NCBI GenBank assembly: GCA_039916305.1
Contig: JBDSLR010000010.1
Coordinates: 62,001-126,000, forward strand
Source of the DNA: JACMLD01 sp039916305
Lineage (GTDB): Bacteria > Bacteroidota > Bacteroidia > Chitinophagales > Chitinophagaceae
Reading direction: 5' to 3'
Length of the DNA: 64,000 nucleotides
Below are positions 27,579 through 35,447 of the stretch, piece by piece; position 1 is the stretch's first letter; every line of letters starts with the position of its first letter. The notes under the pieces were generated by a model. The model was not told where the DNA came from and searched no databases. It was given only the letters and a program-made list of their open reading frames with translations. Made by a program: the position numbers and the translations under genes.

Positions 27579-28025
27579 CTAAATACTGCTGCTCACATTA
27601 TTCATTTTCAGTATAGCCACGGTGAGGCGTGAAACGCAAACCAGCTTTTCTTTCTCATCATATATTTTAATATCCCACACGTGCGTACTGACTCCAATAT
27701 GGATGGGCTTGGCAATACCGGTTACAAACCCTTCCCGGGCACTGCGTACATGGTTGGCGTTGATTTCAAGTCCTACACAGTAAAATTTACTGCTGTCCAC
27801 AACCATGGCAGCGGCCACACTGCCGAGGGTTTCTGCCAGCGCTACAGAAGCGCCACCATGCAGCAAACCATAAGGCTGTCGGGTACGATGGTCGACCGGC
27901 ATACGGGCGGAAAGAAAATCATCGCCCAGTTCTGCCCACTCAATACCGATATGATCGCCCATGGTATTCTTGCCAAGCGTTGCAAAATCCGCCAGGGATA
28001 AATCTTTTTTAAACCAAATGCCCAT
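27579..28025 (-). CDS. Hotdog-fold acyl-CoA thioesterase (PaaI/YbdB type)
   Basis: The 148-residue protein matches the small hotdog thioesterases: YGLLHGGASVALAETLGS near residues 51-68 carries the HGG turn and the catalytic glutamate, and the late VWDIKIYDEKEKLVCVSRLT closes the sheet. Such enzymes hydrolyse aromatic or other acyl-CoA thioesters (for example 1,4-dihydroxy-2-naphthoyl-CoA or EntH proofreading); the substrate cannot be fixed. It lies 9 bases downstream of coaD, so both are probably cotranscribed. Confidence 0.85.
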   Translation of the reverse strand: MGIWFKKDLSLADFATLGKNTMGDHIGIEWAELGDDFLSARMPVDHRTRQPYGLLHGGASVALAETLGSVAAAMVVDSSKFYCVGLEINANHVRSAREGFVTGIAKPIHIGVSTHVWDIKIYDEKEKLVCVSRLTVAILKMNNVSSSI

Positions 28026-28034
28026 GTGTAATAA

Positions 28035-28511
28035 TTAACTGTGTTGCTTTAGGGAGGCGATAACTACATCGGGGATAAACGGAGAAGCGTCTCCATAGTT
28101 CCGCAATATATCCCTTACAATGGTGGAGGCTACGGAAGTATATTTGGGCTCGCCGGTAAGAAAGATGGTTTCAATATTTTTGTCCATGGCGCGGTTGGCA
28201 TCGGCAATGGTTTTTTCGTATTCAAAATCGCTCACATACCGGATACCCCGCAAAATAAACTGAGCACCAATTTGCCGGCAGTAATCAATGGTAAGGCCTT
28301 TGTATACGGCGCCTTCTACCCTGGGCTCGTGCTCATAAATTTCCTGTATCCACAATAATCTTTGCTCCGGCGAAAACATGGGCGTCTTGGCGGCATTCAT
28401 ACCCACTGCCACAATGATCTTATCAAATATAGGCAGCGCCCGGTTAATGATATCTACATGGCCCAGGGTGAGCGGGTCAAACGTGCCGGGGAAAAGACAG
28501 ATCTTATCCAT
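28035..28511 (-). CDS. coaD: Phosphopantetheine adenylyltransferase CoaD
   Basis: The 158-residue enzyme adenylylates 4'-phosphopantetheine to dephospho-coenzyme A. It has the nucleotidyltransferase signature FPGTFDPLTLGHVDII near residue 7 with T/HxGH-type residues, the ILRGIRYVSDFEYE loop near 86, and a late ASTIVRDI in place of ISSTxVR. Length is normal. It acts downstream of PanC and PanD found at the left of the window. Confidence 0.96.
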   Translation of the reverse strand: MDKICLFPGTFDPLTLGHVDIINRALPIFDKIIVAVGMNAAKTPMFSPEQRLLWIQEIYEHEPRVEGAVYKGLTIDYCRQIGAQFILRGIRYVSDFEYEKTIADANRAMDKNIETIFLTGEPKYTSVASTIVRDILRNYGDASPFIPDVVIASLKQHS

Positions 28512-28585
28512 AAAATTATGCTTGATAAAAAATCATGATTGTGTTTACCGGATAAGGCTTGCCCGAAAAAACTATTACTTAATAA

Positions 28586-29515
28586 TTATTCCTGCCTTCC
28601 TCCCGCCAGTAAATATAGCACGGCCATCCTTACCGCCACACCATTTTCTACCTGCTGCAAAATAATAGATTGTTTGCTGTCCGCCACATCGCTGTCTATC
28701 TCCACCCCCCTGTTAATGGGACCTGGGTGCATAATTACAATTTCTTTGCCCAAATCATCCAGCATTTCTTTCTTTACACCGTATGCCAGGTTGTATTCAC
28801 GCAGCGAGGAAAACAATACCTGGTTCTGCCTTTCCAGCTGTATACGCAGTACATTGACCACATCGCACCATTGCAGTGCTTTTTTGAGGTTGTATTCTAC
28901 CCGCACGTCAAAAGCCTGCTCCATGTATTTGGGAATAAGCGTCGGCGGACCGGCCACCATTACTTCCGCGCCCATTTTTTTGAGTAAATAAATATTGCTG
29001 AGCGCCACGCGGGAATGCATGATATCGCCCAAGATAGCTATTTTCTTTCCTTCCAGGCTGCCGGTTTTTTCGCGGATGGAGAAGGCATCCAGCAAAGCCT
29101 GTGTGGGATGCTCATTGATGCCATCGCCGGCGTTAACAATCGCTGCAGGAATATGCTTTGCAAGAAAATGTGGCGCTCCGCTGGCACTGTGGCGCATTAC
29201 CACCACATCCACTTTCATTGAAAGTATATTATTGACCGTATCCAGTAGCGTCTCGCCTTTGGCAGCAGAAGAACTGCTGGCAGCAAAATTGAGCACATCA
29301 GCACTCAGCCGCCGCTCGGCCAGCTCAAAAGACATACGGGTGCGTGTAGAATTCTCGTAAAAAAGGTTTACAATAGTTATATCACGCAGTGTAGGTACTT
29401 TCTTAACCGGGCGCTGTAAAACCTCTTTAAATTGGGTGGCAGTATCTAAAATGAGTTGAATATCCTGTGGAGTAAGCTCTCTAATGCCAAGAAGGTGTTT
29501 TGTACTCAGTTGCAT
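28586..29515 (-). CDS. pyrB: Aspartate carbamoyltransferase catalytic subunit PyrB
   Basis: This 309-residue enzyme carbamoylates aspartate at the committed step of pyrimidine synthesis. The carbamoyl-phosphate motif STRTRMSFE near residue 55, the GDGINEHPTQALLDAF segment near 130 and MHPGPINRGVEID near 263 are all present. No regulatory subunit (PyrI) or pyrR-like attenuator was recognised nearby. It lies 74 bases upstream of coaD on the same strand. Confidence 0.96.
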   Translation of the reverse strand: MQLSTKHLLGIRELTPQDIQLILDTATQFKEVLQRPVKKVPTLRDITIVNLFYENSTRTRMSFELAERRLSADVLNFAASSSSAAKGETLLDTVNNILSMKVDVVVMRHSASGAPHFLAKHIPAAIVNAGDGINEHPTQALLDAFSIREKTGSLEGKKIAILGDIMHSRVALSNIYLLKKMGAEVMVAGPPTLIPKYMEQAFDVRVEYNLKKALQWCDVVNVLRIQLERQNQVLFSSLREYNLAYGVKKEMLDDLGKEIVIMHPGPINRGVEIDSDVADSKQSIILQQVENGVAVRMAVLYLLAGGRQE

Positions 29516-29661
29516 TAAAAATCGAAATTATAGGAAAAAGTTCAAAGTCCGTGGTTTATAATCCGGCGTTTTTTTTATGCGAATATTCTGCCTCCTGTAA
29601 TGAAGATGTAATCAACTCAATTTTGTGGCTCAGAACGCAAAATATTGAACCATAAACTGGC

Positions 29662-30090
29662 TTATACCCTGTGATGATCGGCTTTCCAGTTGCTGATCAG
29701 CTTCTTGATTTCAATGTTGCGAATGCCTTCTTCCGCAGCTTTTTTGCTAAGCATTACAAATTCTTCATCAGCAGCAAAGCGCAGGGCAATGATTTGTCCA
29801 AGACGAAGCCTGCTATCCAATAGCTTACCTGTCAATGCAAAGTGCCGCAGGTTTTCTTCTGCACGAATGGCCCTGTCCTGCGCACGCAGTGCAAACCAGC
29901 GGGCATACCAGAATATACTCAGCAATATCAGTGATGCCAGTACCAGCAAAGAGTCAGCGTAAATATTTTCCTGTGCTGCATGCGTAAGGTTGATGATGCT
30001 GCCCACCAGCAGCACCAGGATAGCCAGGGAAGTGATTAAATGCCAGAGTGGGATATACCGTAAATGATTCGTTCTTTGCTGGGTTGTCAT
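29662..30090 (-). CDS. DUF6526 family membrane protein
   Basis: The 142-residue protein has two membrane helices (about residues 16-36 and 46-63) and a soluble C-terminal part rich in Ala, Glu and Arg (RAQDRAIRAEENLR, then GQIIALRFAADEEF). This is the pattern of the Bacteroidota DUF6526 proteins, whose function is unknown. I start at the ATG at 30090 because the 11 residues before it are not typical of the family. The dacB gene ends 40 bases upstream. Confidence 0.75.
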   Translation of the reverse strand: MTTQQRTNHLRYIPLWHLITSLAILVLLVGSIINLTHAAQENIYADSLLVLASLILLSIFWYARWFALRAQDRAIRAEENLRHFALTGKLLDSRLRLGQIIALRFAADEEFVMLSKKAAEEGIRNIEIKKLISNWKADHHRV

Positions 30091-30129
30091 ATAGTTTGCT
30101 TTAAGAGAACAGACGATCGGCAAAGAAAG

Positions 30130-31521
30130 TTATTTTAAATTATCCAACAGTTGATACATTTTTTTTACCACTGCGCCCGAAGCCCCGTCATAATTATTGA
30201 CAATGATGGCGAAGCTATAGCTGTTTCCATCTGTTGCGGTATGATAACCAGCGTATGCTCTTGCACCACCGATGGAACCACTTTTCATTTTCATGCCATT
30301 GTAATCGGGCAAAGCCGCATAAAAAGAAGTAAACCAGGGCCGCGTTTTTGCATACTGCAATGCTTTTACCAGTGCAGCAGCGGTAACCCGGTTTTGTGGC
30401 GACAGGCCGCTGCCGTCGCAAATGTTAAGCGCAGATTTTTCAATTCCCTTTGCCAGCCAGAAATCTTTCAGCAGTTCCACCCCCTTTTTTGTAGACCCTG
30501 CACCAGTTGTTGCCAAGGCCATGGTTTTAATGAATGCTTCCCCGTAAAGGTTGATACTTTTTTTAAGAAACCAATAGTTGAGGCTGTCAAAAGAAGGAGA
30601 AAGATGTTTGTATAATTGGGTATAGCCCATCGCGGAATCCGGTACTGATAAAAATTTTACCGGGCTAACCGGGCTTGTAACTATACCGCCTTTTTTTAAG
30701 GCATTGATAAGCTGTGCTTCAAAAACCTGCGTGGGGTTAGTAATAGATGCGCTTACCTCAAAAGCATTTTCATTAACAGGAATACTGCCTTCAATAATAG
30801 GGTAATCATCTCCGTAAGGAAGGTAAACAATGGTATTGTCGCCGGAACCTTTCTCAGCAGACACCAGCTTGCCGCCCCTCACCGCTTTCACTTCTGCAGG
30901 TTTTACTTCAACAACTATGGCCGTGTCCCCTATCTTTTTACCCGACTTCAGCATCAAATCATACTGGTTCTCCAGCCAGTTAAATCCGAATGCGCCGGCA
31001 CCATAATAATTACCAATATCTTCCCATATCCATCCACCTGGAATCTGGTCGTCAAAAGGATGAGCCATTTCTATTTTGTCGGTAACAGGACCTGTTTTAT
31101 TACGTTGCAATGAAGTCACGATGTTTGAAAGAATGATGCCAGGCCGGGTCGATATAAATCTTGACGAACCAAAACTCGGATCACCTGAAGGCTTTATATA
31201 CAAGCAGGCTATTGCACCGCTGCCCTTTACATTACGGTAGCCTATTTCAGTTGCATACCGGTAATCTTTTCCCAGTACGTCAAACGCGGCGCAACTGGTA
31301 AATACCTTTTGTGTACTGGCGGGGGTCAACCCTGTTTGCGCATTGTGTTCATAGATAGCCTGCCCGGTTTTGTCGTTTGTCACCATGCAACCAACAATGG
31401 CATGGCGCAATTGCGGATCGGCTTCCATTTGCGCCATAGCCTGCGAAAGTTTATCTTTTATTGACTGGCTATAAGAGAGGGTAGAAATAAAAATAACAAA
31501 ACCAAGGATCCATTTTTTCAT
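30130..31521 (-). CDS. dacB: D-alanyl-D-alanine carboxypeptidase/endopeptidase (PBP4, peptidase S13)
   Basis: The 463-residue protein has a signal peptide (first 19 residues, ending SYSQ) and all serine penicillin-binding-protein motifs of family S13: PASTQKVFT near residue 66 (SxxK), GSGLSPQNRVT in the SxN region near 367, and KMKSGS (KTG box) near 410. It trims or cleaves peptidoglycan peptide cross-links in the periplasm. An ATG two codons upstream (31527) is also possible. A TAGATTTG sequence at 31541-31548 on the minus strand matches the -7 promoter consensus. Confidence 0.92.
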   Translation of the reverse strand: MKKWILGFVIFISTLSYSQSIKDKLSQAMAQMEADPQLRHAIVGCMVTNDKTGQAIYEHNAQTGLTPASTQKVFTSCAAFDVLGKDYRYATEIGYRNVKGSGAIACLYIKPSGDPSFGSSRFISTRPGIILSNIVTSLQRNKTGPVTDKIEMAHPFDDQIPGGWIWEDIGNYYGAGAFGFNWLENQYDLMLKSGKKIGDTAIVVEVKPAEVKAVRGGKLVSAEKGSGDNTIVYLPYGDDYPIIEGSIPVNENAFEVSASITNPTQVFEAQLINALKKGGIVTSPVSPVKFLSVPDSAMGYTQLYKHLSPSFDSLNYWFLKKSINLYGEAFIKTMALATTGAGSTKKGVELLKDFWLAKGIEKSALNICDGSGLSPQNRVTAAALVKALQYAKTRPWFTSFYAALPDYNGMKMKSGSIGGARAYAGYHTATDGNSYSFAIIVNNYDGASGAVVKKMYQLLDNLK

Positions 31522-31568
31522 CAACAAAATATTTAATACTCAAATCTAAAAAGAATTAAATTTACTGA

Positions 31569-32124
31569 ATGGAAAATGAAGTGAAAGAGGCGGCTTTTAA
31601 ATATAATTATATTACACATGCTGTATACCTTTTGGCAGAAAGGCAGCAGCGGAAAAGCAAGAGTATTTTGATGGACAAGTGCTGGCAATGGGTGGCGCGG
31701 GTCTTAACCACAACCGCATCCAGGCAAACCTGTTGATAAATATTGGGGCTTTTTTAAAAGCGCAACATTGCAGCATATTACCGGGAAATATGCGGGTGAG
31801 CACGCTTGCACAAGATGCATATATGTACGCTGATGCAGTTATTGTTTGCGGGGAACCTCAACTGGAAGAGGATGTATTTGACACCCTGCTTAACCCCTCC
31901 GTTATTTTTGAAATATTACCCCCTCTACCCGTGGCATAGACAAGGGAAGGAAATTATTTTTTTACCAGGGAATTCCCTCCCTGCAGGAATACATAATGAT
32001 AGATTCCCAGAAAAAATTCATTCGGCTTGCTGGAAACAAGCAGACGCGCATGGTTATTAAAAATATCAGCCATCCCGCTGCTGCCTTATTATATCCGCAC
32101 TATCAACATACATCTCCTGATTGA
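31569..32124 (+). pseudogene. Uma2 family (DUF820) restriction-endonuclease-like gene, frameshifted
   Basis: Three successive frames together read as one Uma2 protein. Frame one from ATG 31569 gives YITHAVYLLAERQQ. A shift near 31655 leads to EYFDGQVLAMGGAGLNHNRI and on to YADAVIVCGEPQLEEDVFDT. A second shift near 31920 leads to DKGRKLFFYQGIPSLQEYIM and stops at 32122. The family's conserved landmarks (EYxDG, HNxI, PDVVVVCG-like, NPSVIFEIL, PSLQEY) are all there in order, so the gene decayed recently. Uma2 proteins are PD-(D/E)XK-fold nucleases often found in many copies. The reading disruption could in principle be sequencing error, but two separate shifts favour a true relic. Confidence 0.8.
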
Positions 32125-32191
32125 TATTATTTATACAGACACGGGATTATAATTATTTACACCGGATATTTGCAGCCAAATTATCTAAGGC

Positions 32192-33463
32192 ATGCAGCAA
32201 CCGACCTCCGCTTCTATTATTACTATTGGTGATGAACTGTTGATAGGACAGGTAATAGATACCAACAGCGCCTGGATGGCACAGGAACTTAATAAAGCCG
32301 GCATCTGGGTAAAACGCCGCGTGGCCGTAGGCGATAGCTGGAATGAAATCTGGCAGGCACTGGATGAAGAAAGCAAACATGCAGCTATTATACTCATCAC
32401 CGGCGGCCTGGGCCCTACTGCCGATGACATTACAAAACCCCTGCTATGCGAATATTTTGGCGGCAAACTTATTACCGATGAAAAAGTTCTGGCACACGTA
32501 AAATATTTATTTGAAAAAGTATTCAGAAGGCCCGGACCCATTTTAGATCGCAATCTGAAACAAGCTGAAGTACCCGATACCTGTACTGTGCTGCACAATG
32601 CCCGGGGTACTGCTCCAGGCATGTGGTTTGAAAAAGAAGGCAAAGTATATGTAAGCATGCCGGGCGTACCCCATGAAATGAAAGGGCTGATGACCGACCT
32701 GGTGCTGCCGCGACTGCAATCGCATTTTACCATGTCCGCCATTGTTTCCAGAACACTGCTCACTTTTGGCATAGGAGAATCCTTCCTGGCAGAACGTATA
32801 AAAGATTTTGAGGAAGCACTGCCCGCCAGTATAAAACTGGCCTACCTCCCCAACTACGGCATGGTGCGCTTACGCCTTACCGGTACAGCCGCGGAAGAAT
32901 CCGTTATTGCCCCGCAGGTACAAATGCAATTTGATACACTGCTGCAGTTACTACCCGACGTGCTGGTAACCGATAAAGACGAGCCAATGGAAAAAGTAAT
33001 AGCGGCCCTGTTACTGGCTAAAAATAAAACCATGGCTACCGCAGAAAGTTGCACCGGCGGTTATATTGCCCACCGCATTACCGCCCACGCAGGATCAAGC
33101 GAATATTTTAAGGGCAGTGTGGTGAGTTATGCCAATGAAGTAAAAGAAACGCTGCTGGATGTTCCGCACGAATATTTTACAACCGTGGGCGCCGTCAGCA
33201 AAGAGGTAGTTACCGGCATGGTAAAAGGCGTATTGCAGCAAATAAAGGCAGACTATGCCATCGCCGTTTCCGGCATTATGGGGCCGGGCGGCGCTACCAC
33301 CGAAAAACCGGTCGGCATGGTTTGGGTAGCCGTAGGCAATAAGGAAAAAATAATAACCCAGTTGTTCAATTTCCGGTTCGACAGGGCCAGGAACATTGAG
33401 ATCACCGCAATGAATGCATTGAACCTGCTGAGAAAATTTATCATTGAGGAAGGCGCCTTGTGA
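32192..33463 (+). CDS. cinA: CinA family nicotinamide-nucleotide amidohydrolase
   Basis: This 423-residue protein has the two-domain CinA layout: an N-terminal MoCF-like domain (ITIGDELLIGQVIDTNS near residue 10, TGGLGPTADDITK near 70) and a C-terminal PncC domain (TAESCTGGYIAHRIT near 284, with catalytic Ser/Lys region, and GIMGPGGATTEKPVG near 360). It deamidates NMN to nicotinic acid mononucleotide in pyridine-nucleotide salvage, and the N-terminal domain is linked to ADP-ribose pyrophosphatase activity. Confidence 0.94.
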   Translation: MQQPTSASIITIGDELLIGQVIDTNSAWMAQELNKAGIWVKRRVAVGDSWNEIWQALDEESKHAAIILITGGLGPTADDITKPLLCEYFGGKLITDEKVLAHVKYLFEKVFRRPGPILDRNLKQAEVPDTCTVLHNARGTAPGMWFEKEGKVYVSMPGVPHEMKGLMTDLVLPRLQSHFTMSAIVSRTLLTFGIGESFLAERIKDFEEALPASIKLAYLPNYGMVRLRLTGTAAEESVIAPQVQMQFDTLLQLLPDVLVTDKDEPMEKVIAALLLAKNKTMATAESCTGGYIAHRITAHAGSSEYFKGSVVSYANEVKETLLDVPHEYFTTVGAVSKEVVTGMVKGVLQQIKADYAIAVSGIMGPGGATTEKPVGMVWVAVGNKEKIITQLFNFRFDRARNIEITAMNALNLLRKFIIEEGAL

Positions 33464-33801
33464 ATGGGAGCCGGGAGGCCGGCAAGGGATTGCCAGGCCA
33501 ATTCTATTGACCACAAATGCACTGTTGTGCGAAATCCCCTGGTCCTGGGGCTTGTCTTCCTTTCAGACCTGTCGTGCTAAACATTTAAGACCAGCATATA
33601 TCGCGAAAAATAGTTGAAAAAGCCCCTTCTACATGGGTACTAACGATTGTTCTCAAATCATTACCTTTGGCCCGGTAAGCAGCTGCAGGTTATAAGTGCT
33701 GCATGCAGGGTTGTTGTACAAGTGTGCGACGCAACAATGTTTAACAGCGGTAAAATGCCTGGCAACTGCTTACCATCAAACTTTTTAAATTGTACACACC
33801 T
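33464..33801. other. Intergenic region with stem-loops and one arm of an inverted repeat
   Basis: The gap holds a perfect-looking stem-loop at 33477-33499 (GGCCGGCA/TGCCAGGCC), a short palindromic CCCCTGG/CTGGGG at 33536-33551, a TACCTTTG -7-like sequence at 33662-33669, and the 17-bp repeat at 33716-33732. No coding frame is convincing. The -7-like element would give the E2 gene a leader of about 130 bases. Confidence 0.45.
33716..33732 (+). repeat. Left arm of a 17-bp inverted repeat flanking the E2 gene
   Basis: GTACAAGTGTGCGACGC here is the exact reverse complement of 35260-35276. The arm is itself bracketed by TTGTTG and CAACAA (33711-33736), a second small inverted repeat. Confidence 0.8.
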
Positions 33802-35133
33802 ATGGCGATTGTTGACTTGGTAATGCCTAAGCTGGGTGAAAGCATTGTGGAAGCCACTATCCTGAAATGGCTTAAACAACCCGGCGATACTGTGAAGCAG
33901 GATGAAACCGTGCTTGAAATTGCTACTGATAAAGTGGACAGCGAAGTACCCAGTACTGTAGAGGGCACCCTGGAAGAAGTATTGTACCAGGTAAATGATG
34001 TAGTGCCTGTAGGTTCGGTAATTGCCAGATTGCGCACCGGCGCGGCAGAACCAAATACTGTGAAAGCGCCTGCCAATCCGCAGGTGCAGGTGGAACAACA
34101 TTCATTTGTACCGGCACCTGAAACTTTTAGCGACATACCTGCCCCTGTTTCCAATGGTCATCATGCAGTAGCCAGCAACGGAAACCGCTTTTATTCGCCG
34201 CTGGTATTAAATATAGCCGGCAGTGAGGGTGTTAGCATGACTGAACTGGAAAGCATGCCTGGCACCGGCAATGAAGGCCGGGTAACCAAAAAAGATATAC
34301 TGCAATACATCAGCGATAAAAAACAGGGAAAACCTGCCTACGCCGCAGCCGCCAGGGAAACGGCGCAGCCTGCACGTGTAAACAGCAATTCAGGTACCGT
34401 ATTAACCACCACCACGCCCCAGGGCAATGTGGAAATTATTGAAATGGACCGCATGCGCAAACTGATTGCCGAACACATGGTGCGCAGCAAACATACCAGT
34501 CCGCACGTAACCAGTTTTACAGAAGCCGATGTAACCAACCTGGTACAGTGGCGTGATAAAATAAAACAATCATTTGAAAAAAGGGAAGGCACCAAGATTA
34601 CTTTTACACCTCTTTTTATAGAAGCCATTGTGCGCTGCATAAAAAAATACCCGCTTATCAATAGTTCACTGGAGGGCGATAAAATCATTATTAAAAAAGA
34701 CATCAATATTGGTATGGCAGCGGCTTTGCCCAGCGGCAACCTTATTGTACCTGTGATTAAAAACGCCGACAACCTCAACCTGGTGGGACTCGCGAAGCAA
34801 GTAAATTTGCTGGCAGACAATGCCCGCAACAATAAATTGCAACCCAACGATATACAGGGCGGCACGTTTACACTTACCAATGTAGGTACGTTTGGCAGCC
34901 TGATGGGCACACCAATTATTAACCAGCCGCAGGTTGCTATACTGGCAGTGGGTGCCATAAAAAAACGCCCGGTGGTTATTGAAACGGAACAAGGCGATAC
35001 CATCGGCATACGGCATATGATGTATCTCTCTATGAGCTATGACCACCGCATCATAGACGGTGCACTGGGCGCCACCTTCCTGACAGCTGTTGCCAACGAT
35101 TTGCAGAACTTTAATCCTGACCGGGATTTTTAA
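33802..35133 (+). CDS. 2-oxoacid dehydrogenase complex E2 (dihydrolipoamide acyltransferase)
   Basis: The 443-residue protein has one N-terminal lipoyl domain (residues 1-76; lipoyl lysine in EIATDKVDSEV near 41), a peripheral-subunit-binding domain (SPLVLNIAGSEGV near 130, GNEGRVTKKDIL near 154), and the catalytic acyltransferase domain ending with SYDHRIIDGALG near 413 (HxxxDG). It transfers the acyl group to coenzyme A. The single lipoyl domain fits branched-chain or mixed 2-oxoacid complexes of this phylum; no E1 or E3 gene is adjacent. The start is the ATG at 33802; an upstream TTG would only add four residues. Confidence 0.9.
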   Translation: MAIVDLVMPKLGESIVEATILKWLKQPGDTVKQDETVLEIATDKVDSEVPSTVEGTLEEVLYQVNDVVPVGSVIARLRTGAAEPNTVKAPANPQVQVEQHSFVPAPETFSDIPAPVSNGHHAVASNGNRFYSPLVLNIAGSEGVSMTELESMPGTGNEGRVTKKDILQYISDKKQGKPAYAAAARETAQPARVNSNSGTVLTTTTPQGNVEIIEMDRMRKLIAEHMVRSKHTSPHVTSFTEADVTNLVQWRDKIKQSFEKREGTKITFTPLFIEAIVRCIKKYPLINSSLEGDKIIIKKDINIGMAAALPSGNLIVPVIKNADNLNLVGLAKQVNLLADNARNNKLQPNDIQGGTFTLTNVGTFGSLMGTPIINQPQVAILAVGAIKKRPVVIETEQGDTIGIRHMMYLSMSYDHRIIDGALGATFLTAVANDLQNFNPDRDF

Positions 35134-35166
35134 AAGAAGCTTTACGCATATTTCCAAAAATAAATT

Positions 35167-35198
35167 AACCCTGGTGTAAACCGGGGTTTTGTTTTTTT
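35167..35198 (+). terminator. Intrinsic terminator after the E2 gene
   Basis: An 8-bp stem (AACCCTGG/CCGGGGTT, including one G-U pair) with a 6-base loop is followed by a T-rich tail, 34 bases after the E2 stop codon. Confidence 0.8.
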
Positions 35199-35259
35199 AT
35201 GGTACAGCAGTAGTATTGTTATTGGGCATTGTTGTCCGCCCGGATGCCGGGTCGGGCAG

Positions 35260-35276
35260 GCGTCGCACACTTGTAC
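35260..35276 (-). repeat. Right arm of a 17-bp inverted repeat flanking the E2 gene
   Basis: This is the exact reverse complement of 33716-33732, placed 127 bases past the E2 stop. The pair brackets exactly one complete gene and its terminator. Confidence 0.8.
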
Positions 35277-35447
35277 CATTGAACCGGTAACCGGCGCCCG
35301 GGTACTGGCGTATTTTTATAAGGAAGCAATAGATTTTTTCAAAACTGCCTGCGAACATGCGCGGAGATTTTATACAACCAAAGCGAAGAAGTTTTCATTT
35401 CAGTTTGCAATGACATGTATACTGCGATTATTACCATCCATCAATCC

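Larger units (their letters stand above)
35134..35447. other. Intergenic region between convergent genes
   Basis: Apart from the terminator at 35167-35198 and the repeat arm at 35260-35276, this 314-base gap contains a GC-rich palindromic stretch (CCCGGATGCCGGG near 35240) next to the arm. No gene is seen. Confidence 0.45.

Noticed and set aside
33536..33551. Palindromic CCCCTGG/CTGGGG as a terminator of cinA
   Set aside because: The stem is short and no T-run follows on either strand.
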